This document shows positions 37,166-50,090 of a stretch of DNA of 64,000 bases, one piece after another. The notes beneath the pieces are model-generated. The model searched no databases. It worked only from the letters and a program-made list of their open reading frames with translations, and was not told where the DNA came from. Location: assembly GCA_013400975.1 (NCBI GenBank), contig WBMZ01011578.1, forward strand, positions 17,501-81,500. Direction: 5' to 3'. Numbering within the stretch: the stretch's first letter is position 1; each line of letters begins with the position of its first letter. This DNA is from Atrichornis clamosus (lineage: Eukaryota; Chordata; Aves; Passeriformes; Menuridae). A program made the translations under genes and the position numbers.

Positions 37166-39861
37166 CTCACCAGGTTGAAGCTGCAACAAAAATTTTCAAG
37201 GAGTAAGAATTAAAAGTAGAATAATTGGAATTTGTGATGCATTATTCATCATGAATAATAAATGTATTTCATTATTTTTTACGTAACCAGTTTACATGCA
37301 TTAATAAGAAAACAAATTCTAAGCACCAGCTAAGTTCTGTTTACATATGGGGCTTGGGGGGTTTTGCAAGGCTACAGCAAGTAGCACTACTGGTCCTTAT
37401 TGCTACATATATCTTATTAATATCTGTCCCACCTTCCTTCCCCCAGTTCTCCCCTATTGCTTCTTATGGCCACCATTACACGACTTCAGGTTAGCCTGTA
37501 AGCTGTTTGAAATAGCTTTAAGAAGCACTTATTCTAGTGGAAAACAAAACAGCCTTTTAGTTTCTAATATTCTAAAGAAAATAGCATATGCAAGTAATCC
37601 TTCTAATAGATTTTAAAATGCAGTATCAGGTTTTAAATATTTAGCTTTATATACTCATAACTGAAATTATTCTGTTAGTTTAAATGTGAGAAAACTCAAG
37701 AAAAGCAAAAGAATTTTTTTTTCATTTATGACACTGTCCATCTGTTGTTCTGCTCTTTAAAGAGCTCACAACAATACTTGAACATTTAATTGGTGAAGAT
37801 GGAAGCTGCCAAAAGTGAAAAGAAAGTGCATTTATCATGATACTTTTCAGCATTTTTCTCTACATCAGACATCATCAAAGAAGGTGTTAGTCTAAACAAT
37901 TTCATAAATCACAGCTGAACACACCCTAAAGCTTATTTTAATAGTTGAAAGAAAAGACTAATGGTCTTCATCTTTCATGATCCATTCAATATTTCCCCAC
38001 AGTATATGTTCACTCTCAAACAATTACACTCAGTATACATATTGCATTATTATATCAACATCTTAGTTATCCATCTCCCAAAGGTACTGGGGAAAAAACA
38101 TGTTAAAAGCTTCAAACTCAACCACTAATGCAACTAAATAACTACAAAACACATTTCAGCACTTTTCTAAGGAAGGACTGTAGGGGAAGATCAACAGAGT
38201 CAATAATTTCATACCTGTTCTAAGCTGGAGGTAATTGACCACCATTTCCCACGGCTATAAATGTTTAGTGACCGAGAGACAGCATCTACTTTTAATGCTT
38301 TTGGTCACTGCACACTCAACAGTGAAACGGGGAAAACCAAGAAGCACTAGACACTATCACAAATAACTACAATGACAGATCACCCTTTCAAGGGGACAAA
38401 GAAGAAATCACATTTTATTCAAATATTATGCCTGATAAGGAAATTTCCTAACCTGTTATTGTTTCACTTATTTCCTGAACAGAAACTATAAACAGCTCCA
38501 TGAGTGCTGTAGGCAAGGACTATACCCTTTCCTGAAATGATGCCTCAAACCTCATCTGAATTATAATTTTATATGGAATAACGTACTACATTTCCTTTAT
38601 ATACAGCACAACCCTGCAGTGAGCAAAATTATATCCCAGTCCTCTGTAGCTTTAATTTTATATCATTAAGAAGTTTCATTAACACATTCCTACTGCGTGC
38701 ACAAGGATCATTAAATGAAAACATTAAACAGTAGTGGTCTTAAACCCCTACTTTCAGAAACTAATAATCTTCCTCAAGGTTGATATCATGACCTGTTGTC
38801 CCATTTGAGTAATGTTGGGGTTATTTAATTTATTTTACAGTGGGTTTTTTTAATTAACTCTAACTAATCATCGGCTGTATGACAGCACCAAATAAAACTC
38901 ATCAATTACTACATTTACTTTTTTCCTGGGAAATACAAAGACTAACAACGTGCCTTAGACCATAACCAAAGATCACAACATACAAAATACCACAAAATAT
39001 ATTAGACCATAACCAACAATGAGATTAGTCTAGCAAACAGTCTTTGGAAATTGTACATCCCATCTTGTTTTATTGCAGCTACACTGTATGTGTAGTTATC
39101 TCAGTTTTCAGATGCATTTAGAAGTATTTTACACTACTTGATCCTCATATTTCCTTTCTTAAAAACAAGGTATATCTCTAATCATGACATCATCAGGTAA
39201 GTGAAGTTCTTTAAAAGTTTCTGCCTTGACTTTGATTATTCCAGTGTCACTTCTATTGATCACTAATTTTTTTCCATTTGTCGTTGCCTTCCTACCCACT
39301 CTGAGTATCCTTGTCCAGATCTAATACTTCAGCAACCTCTTATTTAGCCTTTTCTAAAAGCAGCAGATAGCAGGAGCCAGCTTCAAAACAAAGAATGCAG
39401 GTAGTTCTTTAGACAGTGCATTACACACCAGTGGAATCTACCCTCAAAGCACGTTGTGGTGATTAAAAGTTCAGTAGGATCAAGAGGAGACTGCACAAGT
39501 ACACACAGAGAAAATAAATACATTAATACTGGCTAAATACACAGTAACTGCATCTGATTCAGAAAACATCCCAAGTGAAAAATAGCTGGAGAGTGGAAGA
39601 GTGCCACATTTGCTTGTCTTATTTTATTCTTTTTGAGCTTCTCTTTGTGTCTGTAGTTGGAGATAGCACAAGAAGCGAGATGGAACCTTTATCTAACCCA
39701 ATATAACCATTCCTAAACTGCAATCACTCAAACAATGCCAAGAAAATTTTGATGAAAAACACTTTTGTTGATTTGTAACTTGAAGTGCTTGCCCATAGGC
39801 AGCAGATGGGCATATCCTCCTCAGCTGTACACTCAGGAAAGAAATATAACCATCTCTCAAG

Positions 39862-39937
39862 CAATTATGGCAGGGGGGTTGGACCCAGATCTCCTTCAAG
39901 GCCCCTTCCAACTCAAACCATTCTACAATTCCATGAA
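39862..39937 (+). mobile_element. CR1 LINE extreme 3' end
   Basis: GGGGGGTTGGACCCAGATCT, then CTTCAAGGCCCCTTCCAACT and AAACCATTCTACAATTCCAT match the last ~75 bp of CR1 in sense orientation. It is opposite to LRBA and heavily 5'-truncated. Confidence 0.85.
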
Positions 39938-42900
39938 TTACCCCAAAACATACATTCTTCAAGCTACATAAAAACATTTGCAAAGCCAACCCATCACCTG
40001 GGCTGACAGCTAAACAATTAAACATGGATTTTGAACAGAGGATTTAAAACATTTCCAGTAGGTAAAAAGTGCTCTATTTTCAATTGCAGCGAACTGTACT
40101 GCTGCTTTCATCCATCTCTATATACAAATGCATGTTTCTTAATAACCCATTTTTCTCAGAAACTTAAAAAAAATCCTTCTAAAAAGTTTAACATATCCTA
40201 CAATTAAGAATTATGTCTAGCAGTGGAAACACACACTCATAAGAAGGCAAAAAAGAGCAAATTCTTCACTAATCCATCCTTCCCATAAAGCTGGTGGAGT
40301 GTTAATAATTTATTTCGGTTATGAAACAAAGGAGAAGGATGACTTTGGTACTGACAACTACGAATGCAGCACTAAGGAGCAGGGTGGGAAAATGTGTTAA
40401 CATATGACTAAGAGACATATTATATCCTAGAGTAAAGGTCAAATCTGCATGAAAAACTTGTTCATAGAGAGATATACTAATCTTTAAGTGCCTAAAGTAA
40501 ACTATCAAGAACTTTTCAGCAGTGTTTGCACTTGGTGTCAGCACTCTCTCAGCACCACATCCACTACAGGCTTGAATGAACTCAGCAATAAAGAACATAT
40601 AGTGAAAAGTAGATTATATCTCAGCTGGGTTCTTCATAATTAAAAAAAGTTAGACTGCATGTTAAGCAGAATATCTGCAAATATAAATTACTTTTAAAGG
40701 TTGAATCATGCTTAAGTTATTTTAATCTACAAAATTCCACTGAAAAAAATTAAAACTGACATGGAGTTATGGGAAGCCATACCTAGAAACCATGCAGCAA
40801 TTTAATATCAAAAGTAGGACATGCAAAGTACTTAAAAAAGAGAAACATTTTGCAAAGATGTAACATCAAATAATATAAAACTTACATAAAAACATATTTG
40901 AGATAGTTATCCAGTATACATATAGACACACCTGCATGCTCAAATAAAATTTTAAAGCCATAAATAATGAAAGAACTATCAGAAATTGACTGAGAAAAAA
41001 ATAATTTCAGTAATTGTTTTCATGGCCCACTGCTGCTGAATCCTGAAACAAAGTGAGAACTTGCAAAACACATTCACTACTATCCTAAAAATTCAGAAGC
41101 CCTTGTCAGGGAAAAAACCTTATCAAACAGTCTTGGATTTATTGAAATTTAAACAAAGGCTTCTCTATGAAAGCTTTAACACGGCATCTATGTAACAAGC
41201 CAAGCTATCTCACTAATCAATACAGAGGTTTTGATTTCAATAAGGGTGATAAAAGTTACTCTAACCCTGGCCAGCTACAAGCTCTCAACAGATGATCATC
41301 ATTAGGGCTCTATCGGGGTCCCACATACTCAGGCTGTACAAATGTGTCCTATTAGTACATGGTCTGTCTGTTTGGCAACTCCGGGCTTAAGACAAATGGC
41401 AGCTGCTGCCCTTCAAGGTCTGAAGTCAAGTCCTCGGGGAATCTAAAAGCCCAACTGGAAAAATCAAGGCCTGTTCATTAGAGACTGCTCCAGGGGAAAC
41501 TTGCAAGGCTGCCATTAGAACTATATAAAAGAGCTAATTATTTTTATAAGACTTTTAAAACTATCAAACACACTCAGTTATAATAAAAAGTATTTACAGC
41601 TGGCATTCCATTAAAAAGACATTGCTTTTTGTCAAAAAAATCCACTGGTGACAGTACACAACTGAAGTCTTTGTATTGAAAATTTTAATGAGTCTTCTAG
41701 GAGAAAGTTGTGTAAAAATTAACTAGATGAGGTAGCTTCTCAAGTGAAGGCATATCACCAAGCCCACTGTTGTGGGAAAATATACCAAACACACTGATAT
41801 CAAATTAAGTAATAAACTAAACATAAAGGTGGGCTGAGATTGTGCATGTGGGACTATCTATCCCTGAAAAAGACAAGAAATTCAAGAAACAAACACATTC
41901 AGTGTTGCAAAACTGACTCAAGACAACAAACAACATTCTTGTTTCAAACCTATGTTGTGAAGGAACAACTGGACATGCTGCAGTACACTTGTGTATTGAT
42001 AAATCAGTCAGAAAGGCACAGGACCCACTTGGTATCAAACACTAAGAGCAAGAAAAAAAAGAAAACTAAAACTGTTTCAGTAATTTTCCTCAATTTTCTC
42101 AAACACAGAAACAAAGATTACAATAACAATAGCTACTTTCATAAAATATACTCTGGGGAAAAGCAGGAACATGACTTTTTTTTTTCATTCATAACCACAA
42201 AATTCTTTACTATTTTAACTATGAAGCAGAATCAAAGTTTCCCATACTGAAATATTTTCCCAGCTGCACAGCATGACAATACTGTATTGAATTCTAATGT
42301 TATAACAGATCACCGCTATAGAGTATTTACTAGAAATCTTTTTAAAGTGCTATATGAAATTCATTAGTGTACCTTAATCAATTCTTGGACCAACACGCAC
42401 ATTAGCTTCCGACAGCCTAATTCAAAAAAGCAATTACAACCCTAGTCCTTATGTAAAAGGATGACAGAAAGAAGCTATGTTAAACCAGTTTAAAAGAATG
42501 AAAATGTAAAGAAAACAGATTAGGAATGATTTATATTGATGCCTAGTGCTGAAGTTAATTACAACTAACCCAATAAAATAGTGCCTTTATTATTGTACAG
42601 CAAGTAATAACCTTAGACGCAGAAAACAGAACTCTTTGCTGACTTTTGCATGCTCAATTCCACAGCACACCACATTAAGAATTAAAGAAGTAGTAAATAA
42701 GCCATACAGAAACAGCAGGTTTTTAACTAAAAGCAGAAGACTCCCCTGCTGTTTAACCATGTGGGTTATTCCATGTAAACAGAGCTTCCTATAAACTAGT
42801 ATTATGTTGTTAGTGGTAAATGCCTAAAACTATAATGAGAGTTTAATTTCAATACTTTAGAGTTCAAATCATAGTAAGTTTTTATAGATTCTGAAAATAA

Positions 42901-44186
42901 ATTATACACATATAGAGCTGGAGTTACACACTTAAGTACTAGATTCTTCAGTAAAAATACTACAGAAAAAACTGTCAGCTTGTCAAACAATGCCTTTTAT
43001 GCTATGAGATTACTCTCAAAGTGACAACTTGTCTTCTCTATAAACTACTCAAATCTATCCTAAAAAAATACATTATTATGAAAGATACACCACATAAAAT
43101 GTTACAGCATATACAATCTTTAACAATTACACACAGCCAGAAATTCTCAAGATAGGCTGCAGTTGCCATAATTTATGGTGATACCAAATATTCTTAAAAC
43201 AGGATTTTAGCAATAAAAGAAAACTTTAACTTAATCTGAAAGTTAATGTAAAATTATGAAAATATCACTGGCTGCATAAATAAAATTATATCAGCAATAA
43301 CTATCACATCATAAAAGCTGCATGTATCTGATCAAAACTCATAAACGTCATTTTTGTACCTAGTTTTGAAGAAGTATGAAAAACTGGGGACAAAAATGAA
43401 TGAGTGGATCACTGATTTCAGGTCCACAGTTTCTGATGTAGGAAGCAATTTCCCCAGGCAGCTTCTCCCTTTCTCCCTCCCACCAGCAGGCTGTTGCCAT
43501 GACGCCTCATGAAACAAAATTAGGGGTCAGGTTTGAGTTCATCTAGCAGCAAACCTTTTCCACCGCAGCTTCCTCTTCAGGTTCTTTAACCATCAGCTAT
43601 TTTCAATGCCAAGATGAAAGACCAGCTTCAGAAAGAACAGGGACAGAAATCTTTAAAATTAACTGAGAAAGCAAAGTACAAAGGAGTTCTGTAAATGTGC
43701 AGCAACGGAAAACGCAAAACTCTAAGTCAAAGGAGATGACTCAGAAAAACAGACATGAGGAAAAGGGACAACATAAGATGAACAAAGGGGAGAGATCCAA
43801 ATAATCAAGTTGCAGTGCCAGAATAATTTTTATGAACAAAGGCAAACAAATCGAGGAATAGCAGGGGCATAAGGCAACTGACTCTTGATTTCAGTGCTTT
43901 TTTAACTGTGCTTGTAATCTGAGATTCTGTAAAATCACTGAATATAAAAAAATGCCTTTCAAGGTAGACTACTAATTATAAGAACAAAAAAATCACAGCA
44001 TAGTCAGTGCTGCACAGTTGGACCAGTAGTGAAGGACTGTTCTCACCGATAGCAACATTCACCATCACCGCCAAACGGCAGCAACCTTCCTGCTCAATGT
44101 TTTAGGCTTTAAATAAATAAATTTAACTAATAAAGAAATACTAGATGTGGTAAACACTGGTTTTGGAACCATAAGCCCTTTTATAT

Positions 44187-44260
44187 GGCAGGAAAGTTGG
44201 AATTAGGTGATCTTTAAGGACCCTTCCAACCCAAACCATTCTACAGTTCTGTGATTCTGT
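44187..44260 (+). mobile_element. CR1 LINE extreme 3' end
   Basis: GTTGGAATTAGGTGATCTTT, then AAGGACCCTTCCAACCCAAA and CCATTCTACAGTTCTGTGAT form a CR1 3' tail in plus orientation, ending in the ATTCTGTG-type terminal repeat. It is 5'-truncated. Confidence 0.87.
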
Positions 44261-45394
44261 ATCACCCTTCCAAACAAACATAGCTTGGTTACAATTTAAA
44301 CTCTCAGAACAAATGCATGCAAACTATGAACAAGATTCCTGCTATTATTGTACCTTTGAGGAAATGAAACTGAAGTATGTAAGCCAATCCCACCTCTTCA
44401 CTCATAACACAAGATATCCGAACCTGTCCCTTGATATTCCCTTAGGCAATCCTATCTTAATGCAGATCTTTTCTTAAAAGATTTAGTGAAAATGAAGCTA
44501 AATCAATGGGAAAAAAAAACCCAGCAGAAAAACTAACATCTCTCCCACTACACTTCACTTCCATACTATGTTCCCTTCTACATCCTGCATCTATTGCCTT
44601 CATTTACACTAAAATATAATATAAACACAACATGCTGCAGCACAGGACTCTACTCTCATCTGTCCCTCTAACTCACTACAATAAACACGATAAGTAAGTT
44701 CCTGCTCCTTTCACTCCAAATCCTTGCCTGCACTCACCAAGCAGATTTTCCGAAAGAAAAATATAACCATTTTGGTTTTAAGCAGAAATAGAAATAAATA
44801 TCTTCAGAACTATTCAAAGAGCACTGGAAAATCCAGCTGATTCTTCTGAATCAAGTTTGATTCAAAACTAGGATCTAGCACCTAACAGATCTCAATATCA
44901 CAATGGCTGCATAATCTGAATTGAGTTTTATCACTTAAACAAATTATCACAAAATAAAAATTAGTGCATTGTTGACAATCTTTGATGAGACAGACATTTT
45001 CCAAGTTGCAGAGATATGCAAAAAGGCACAGATGAATATAAACAAGACTGCAATTTAGACAATAAACTGAGCAGCACCACTACACAAAGTTTCTCCTGGT
45101 AGAACTTCGAGCAAATAGCACATCTCCCCTAATCCTGAGTTCCTTAAGCAGTTTTGTTTGGAAACAGAGAGACATTATTTGGTTTATTAGCATGAACAAA
45201 AAAGTTCACATATTCATAATTAGTATTAAATCAGCAACAAGCATTGCTGCTCACTGAACTTTTTATAATCTCATACCCCTCCCCTGCACTAAACCTCTTT
45301 CCATAGTCTCAAATTAAACAGAGTAGCTGTAAAACAGCGGGATGTCAAATTAAAGCACACTTTATTTTCAGAGGTCTCCACACTTCGCGGCTGA

Positions 45395-45409
45395 CTTCCT
45401 GTCAGGAAG
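45395..45409. repeat. 15-bp palindrome CTTCCTG-T-CAGGAAG
   Basis: Perfect 7-bp arms around one T. The arms contain ETS-like GGAA cores in both directions. It is short enough to be chance. Confidence 0.4.
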
Positions 45410-48400
45410 AGTTCCATTTCAGTGCAGAGCCCCATCAGCAGGGAGCTCACAGAATTAAGTGCCAGTTGATATTACTTTGTTTTGCATTTACCACCCAGGA
45501 GAATATTGTTCAAAGATCTAGTTATAAAGTCAGCGTGGTATCATCCTTCTGACTAGACTGCCAAGCCACAGGGTGTGCTCTCACTGCACAAAACTCACCT
45601 TAAATGGTGGTGTTTTTTTAAGTCCTAGTGTGCTGGTGAAGCAACAGGATGCCTTTTTTCTCCAGAAAGTCTTGCTTCTGTAGCTGAATTATGTTCCCTT
45701 GGTTTTGAACATCTGCAGCACTGTACATTAATGGAAATGAAACTGTCCTGTTCCCCTATCACACTCCCAAGATTCACATTTACATTAGACAATCCATTCT
45801 CCTCCCTTAGACATAAAAACATAGACATTAATCAAACAAATTCTTAGCAACACAGCTTTAAAGCCTATTATTTGTAACTGTAGAGGGTGTGTTTTCCATT
45901 ATGCTCACACCAACACTATGTCCTGGATTTCTGACCAAATACAAATAATTTTCAATTCATAAGAGAACTTTTCTTCATATGAGTTTATCATACATGAAAA
46001 GTCTATAGAACAACCCTAAAAACTGTACTTTAAAAAAAAAGCAAGTCAGAGAGGAAAAATTCTCATTTTCCCCACAGAATTCTGTTTTAGGAAGAATAAC
46101 TTAGGAAAGTTCATCTCTCTCCACTCCAGTGTGGCAAACTCTTTCTGAGAATGCTTTTGTGGTTTTTAACCCTATTAATTCCTCTACCCAAAGTCTGCAA
46201 GTCATGTGGAATCCTCCAAGTGGCTTGTCCCAAGAAACAAAGTTTCACATCAGTCCAAACAAAAATATAATGGCTTTGCTACACCTATCCACTTGCACTT
46301 CTCTACACACGCTCTTAGTCTAATATATAGCACCCATCTTGACTTTTTTAACAAATAAATGTATTGTTTTAATTTTTGCTCAAAACCACATAGCTCACAA
46401 TTACTTCCCAGAAAGCAGATGTATAGCATAAACCAAAAATCACTGGTTTTTGCTCATCTTAAAACCCCACATTGTACATTTCATACCCAAACTGGAGAAT
46501 GAGCAAATTCTTAAAATATCCTCCTAGACTTAGTATTATGGGAAAATATAAGGGGATAAAGCAGAGTTCACACATTTTAACTACTGTTACTACTACCTGC
46601 CAGGACAATGCTTATTGCATCATTAAGTAAAGAAAAGGTCGCTTATTATTCATGCAGTATTGGCAAATAATTCTCAATAATTCCAATCTACTTTCATGCT
46701 TAAGGCAAAAGTAAAGTTATAAACGTCTTTGATTTCTACTACTAAGCAAACTGTCAATATACATCTATCCACTTCATGGCATATTGTTTCTTGCACGAGT
46801 CTATCACAATTAATGTTGTCAAAAATTAGCCAGTGATGGACACACATTTTAAATGGCCTAGCTATAAGGCATACTAACAGTAAACAAAGCACAGTATTCC
46901 TGAAGCCAACAACTACACCTAAGAGAAAAGACAGAGCTCACAAAGATCTTATGTGTAGTGAAGTGTGAACCTTAGTGATTATTAAAAATAGGATTCTGAA
47001 AGGAACTCCTATTTCAACGTGTTAGGGTGCTCTCCAAGCAATTCCATGGAACTTAACTGGCAATTATTGGCAATTAAACTTTCAAACAATTTAGAAAGCA
47101 ACAGGAAATCGGAGTGGGGTGAAGTTCCAACAGACAAGTTTTACATTATCCTGGGGCTTCACACAGAATATATTACAATAATCTAGTTCTGAAGAAACAA
47201 AATCTACATACTGCTTATAGTCAACGAAAAAAAAATATGCAGCTAATTTAAATGTAATTTCAACATACTCCAAGTTCAAAGGAAAGGAAAGCTGTTTCCA
47301 TTTATTTCAATCTTATCAGATTTGCACTTCAGGCAGTTACCTACCAAACTGATCTTCAGTTTCAAACACTTCAAATGTATAACACAGTTCAATGAAGCAA
47401 ACAGCAAAATATCCATAGCACATGTAATCCATTTGTAACTATTCCAAGTACTCTGCTCAGTGACATATACCAAGCATGAAAGTTATCAATATACATTTTC
47501 AGCACTCAAATTGAAATCCTCAGATTTCAGAGATGGAAGAAAAACTCCCATTCAGGAAGGAAAGAAGTTACACTATGCATAAAACCACATATATGTCACG
47601 TGGAAGGGAGAACCCAAATGACGTAGACATCAGATTTGGTAAAGTAACCTTCTGCTTTATTAGAAGGAAACTTACTAACAAGACAGTATCTAAAAACCAA
47701 GCACCAAAGGATTGCATTTAAGGAATGTGGATTCCACAGCCACGGCCCACCCACATCTTCCTGGATGTTCACTCACTTTCTCCAGAGTTAATCCTGCTGA
47801 ACGCTAGCCAAGCAGCTCACTGTGCTTGTATCAAGTGTCTTGCAATGCAAGAGAATGCAGAAGCCCTACGTTTTATCCCCAAGGCCTTACAGAAGGGAAC
47901 TTATGCCTTTGTATATCACAACCAAAGAAGGAAATGGCAATTGAGGACAACACACATGAATCAGAAGGTTGCTTTTACAGATTGAGAGAGCTGAATTTCC
48001 TTCAAAACTGGACTCTTCCACATGACTGGTGAATGCCCTTAAGATCCTGGATTACTAGCTACTTTGGAAGGATATATTGAAATTTTTCCTCTGACAGGCT
48101 ATTCTACCTGGTGATAAAAATAAATGTTACATGAAATATGAATTGAAACCTAAATCTCTTCTGTCCCAGGGGAGTTGTTTGATAGCATGGCCATTGGCTA
48201 CCGTGGGATCCACCTTTCTCCCTCCCTAGCTCTGGCCACAGCCTCCATCCTGCACAACCAAGCCACTGCAGATTAAAATACACATGGCAGGGGGAAAGAA
48301 TAACAAGAGTTTTGGAGGAAGAGACAGTTTATACTGTAAAATCTCTTCACTTAAAATTTTTGAAGTAGTACTGTACATAAAGATCAAAAGACATTTCCCA

Positions 48401-50047
48401 ACTTCTTTCCATCCAGTAGCATCCTAAAGAAGATTAGGATAAGGATCTTCCATTTTGTGTTCCAGTTACGAGGATCATATAATACTGGTTACTAAATTGA
48501 ACTAGGAATGTCCCTACTACTGCTTGCATAACAATTAATAATGTGCTTGGTCATCCCATGCTTTCGAATTTTAAGATTTACACAGTTTTATTAATGTGCC
48601 TGGATCCACTTGGTATGAAGCAGATCTGAAGCAGCTTAAGAATCTAAATAATCCATAGCAGAGTAAGATGATCCTCAATACTCACATTTTCTTCCACAGC
48701 TACCTCATCTCTAGAAAAAACAAGGCTAGGAAATATTCTTCCAATCTAAATTCTTCTAAAGAGTACAAGCAAAAAAAAAACAAAAAACCAAACCACTCTA
48801 AAATCTCTGGCACACCTACAGGTGAAGTATTTCATGTATCTCAATATAGTGTTTTCATACTGAACTAGAAATGCTGGACACTTCATAACATTTCAAGGGA
48901 AGTTAGCAATACAAGGTAAACACCCACAGACATGAATCATGCAACATCTTCCCCTGAACTTCACAATTTAGATTTTCGTAAGTTCTTTTTTCTATTTTTA
49001 CTTGTTAAGATCTTAATCATTGCCATTTGCCTAACAAAGTTATGTTTCTAACCATTTTATCATGAAAGCAATCACTGAAGCTTTTTATTTTTTTAACTCA
49101 AGTAAAGCTACATTAATCTTTGATAAATACAAAGATCCTCTTGGCAGAAGTTCACACTGTAGAAAAAGAAAACCTTTCCACTGCTGATATCTTCCAAATG
49201 GCTTTTAAAAGGAAATTAGAGCATGCATCACAGTTGAGGAAATCATCTGACAGCTTACAAAATCCCTACAAAGTCTACCCTCTATGCCAAAACATATACA
49301 TTTTTTAAAATCACGTATCTAAAGGATTACTAAATCCTTTTTAAAGTTATTTTGAGCTGTTATAACAAAATGATTAGATGGAAGAACATTATTGTGATTA
49401 AAATGTCTAATACTTGGGGCACACAAAAAGTATTCCAACAGAATTTACTCTCTTCATATCTAAACCAGGATATTGTTAGAGAGTTTTGATGAATCTGTTG
49501 AGTTTGGCTGCCATGGTATCATAGTGACACTGGTCTTTAGATAACCTATACTCAATTCAATTAAAACTTCATAGCAATCACTATAGTTATCCATCACATC
49601 AAATTGCTCTTAAAAGTAAATTAGGAACCAGTGCAGATCACAGAGCATCAGCATAATGTGTTCTCTCAACCAACACTGAAAACCTGCCATCTTCTACATC
49701 AACTAAAATCTCCAAGCGATTGAAAGGCTTGCCACATTTTAGAACATACTGCAGAAATCCATTCCTGAGGTAATGAACTTGGATCATTGATACAAAGCTT
49801 TTTTTCTGAGCAGAGGAGACTCATAAAAGCCTGAAGATCTTACTGCATTCCACAAACATTTAAGCAATGGGGTGGAAAAGGAAAAAGGGTGTGAAAAATT
49901 CTGCTGAAAAAATCCAAATTGTAACTGCCATCCTATTGTTCTTCCTTAGGGAAAATAATGCTATCAGATTGTATGAATGCATGGCACATGTTGATATTGC
50001 TTGATTAAGGTTCCTTATCAAAGTAAGAGATATGATACAACCAAGAC

Positions 50048-50090
50048 GCTGCCCATGCAAGAGATGCATACTGACTTCTTCATGGGCAGC
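50048..50090. repeat. Perfect 10-bp inverted repeat
   Basis: GCTGCCCATG at 50048-50057 pairs with CATGGGCAGC at 50081-50090 across a 23-nt loop. Confidence 0.5.

Noticed and set aside
41840..42250. 136-codon plus-strand ORF
   Set aside because: Its composition is low-complexity Lys/Asn/Phe from AT-rich DNA, with no domain and no splice context.
47533..48032. Three neighbouring plus-strand ORFs of 62 to 86 codons
   Set aside because: They are in different frames, match no family I know, and lie inside an LRBA intron with no splice or promoter signal.
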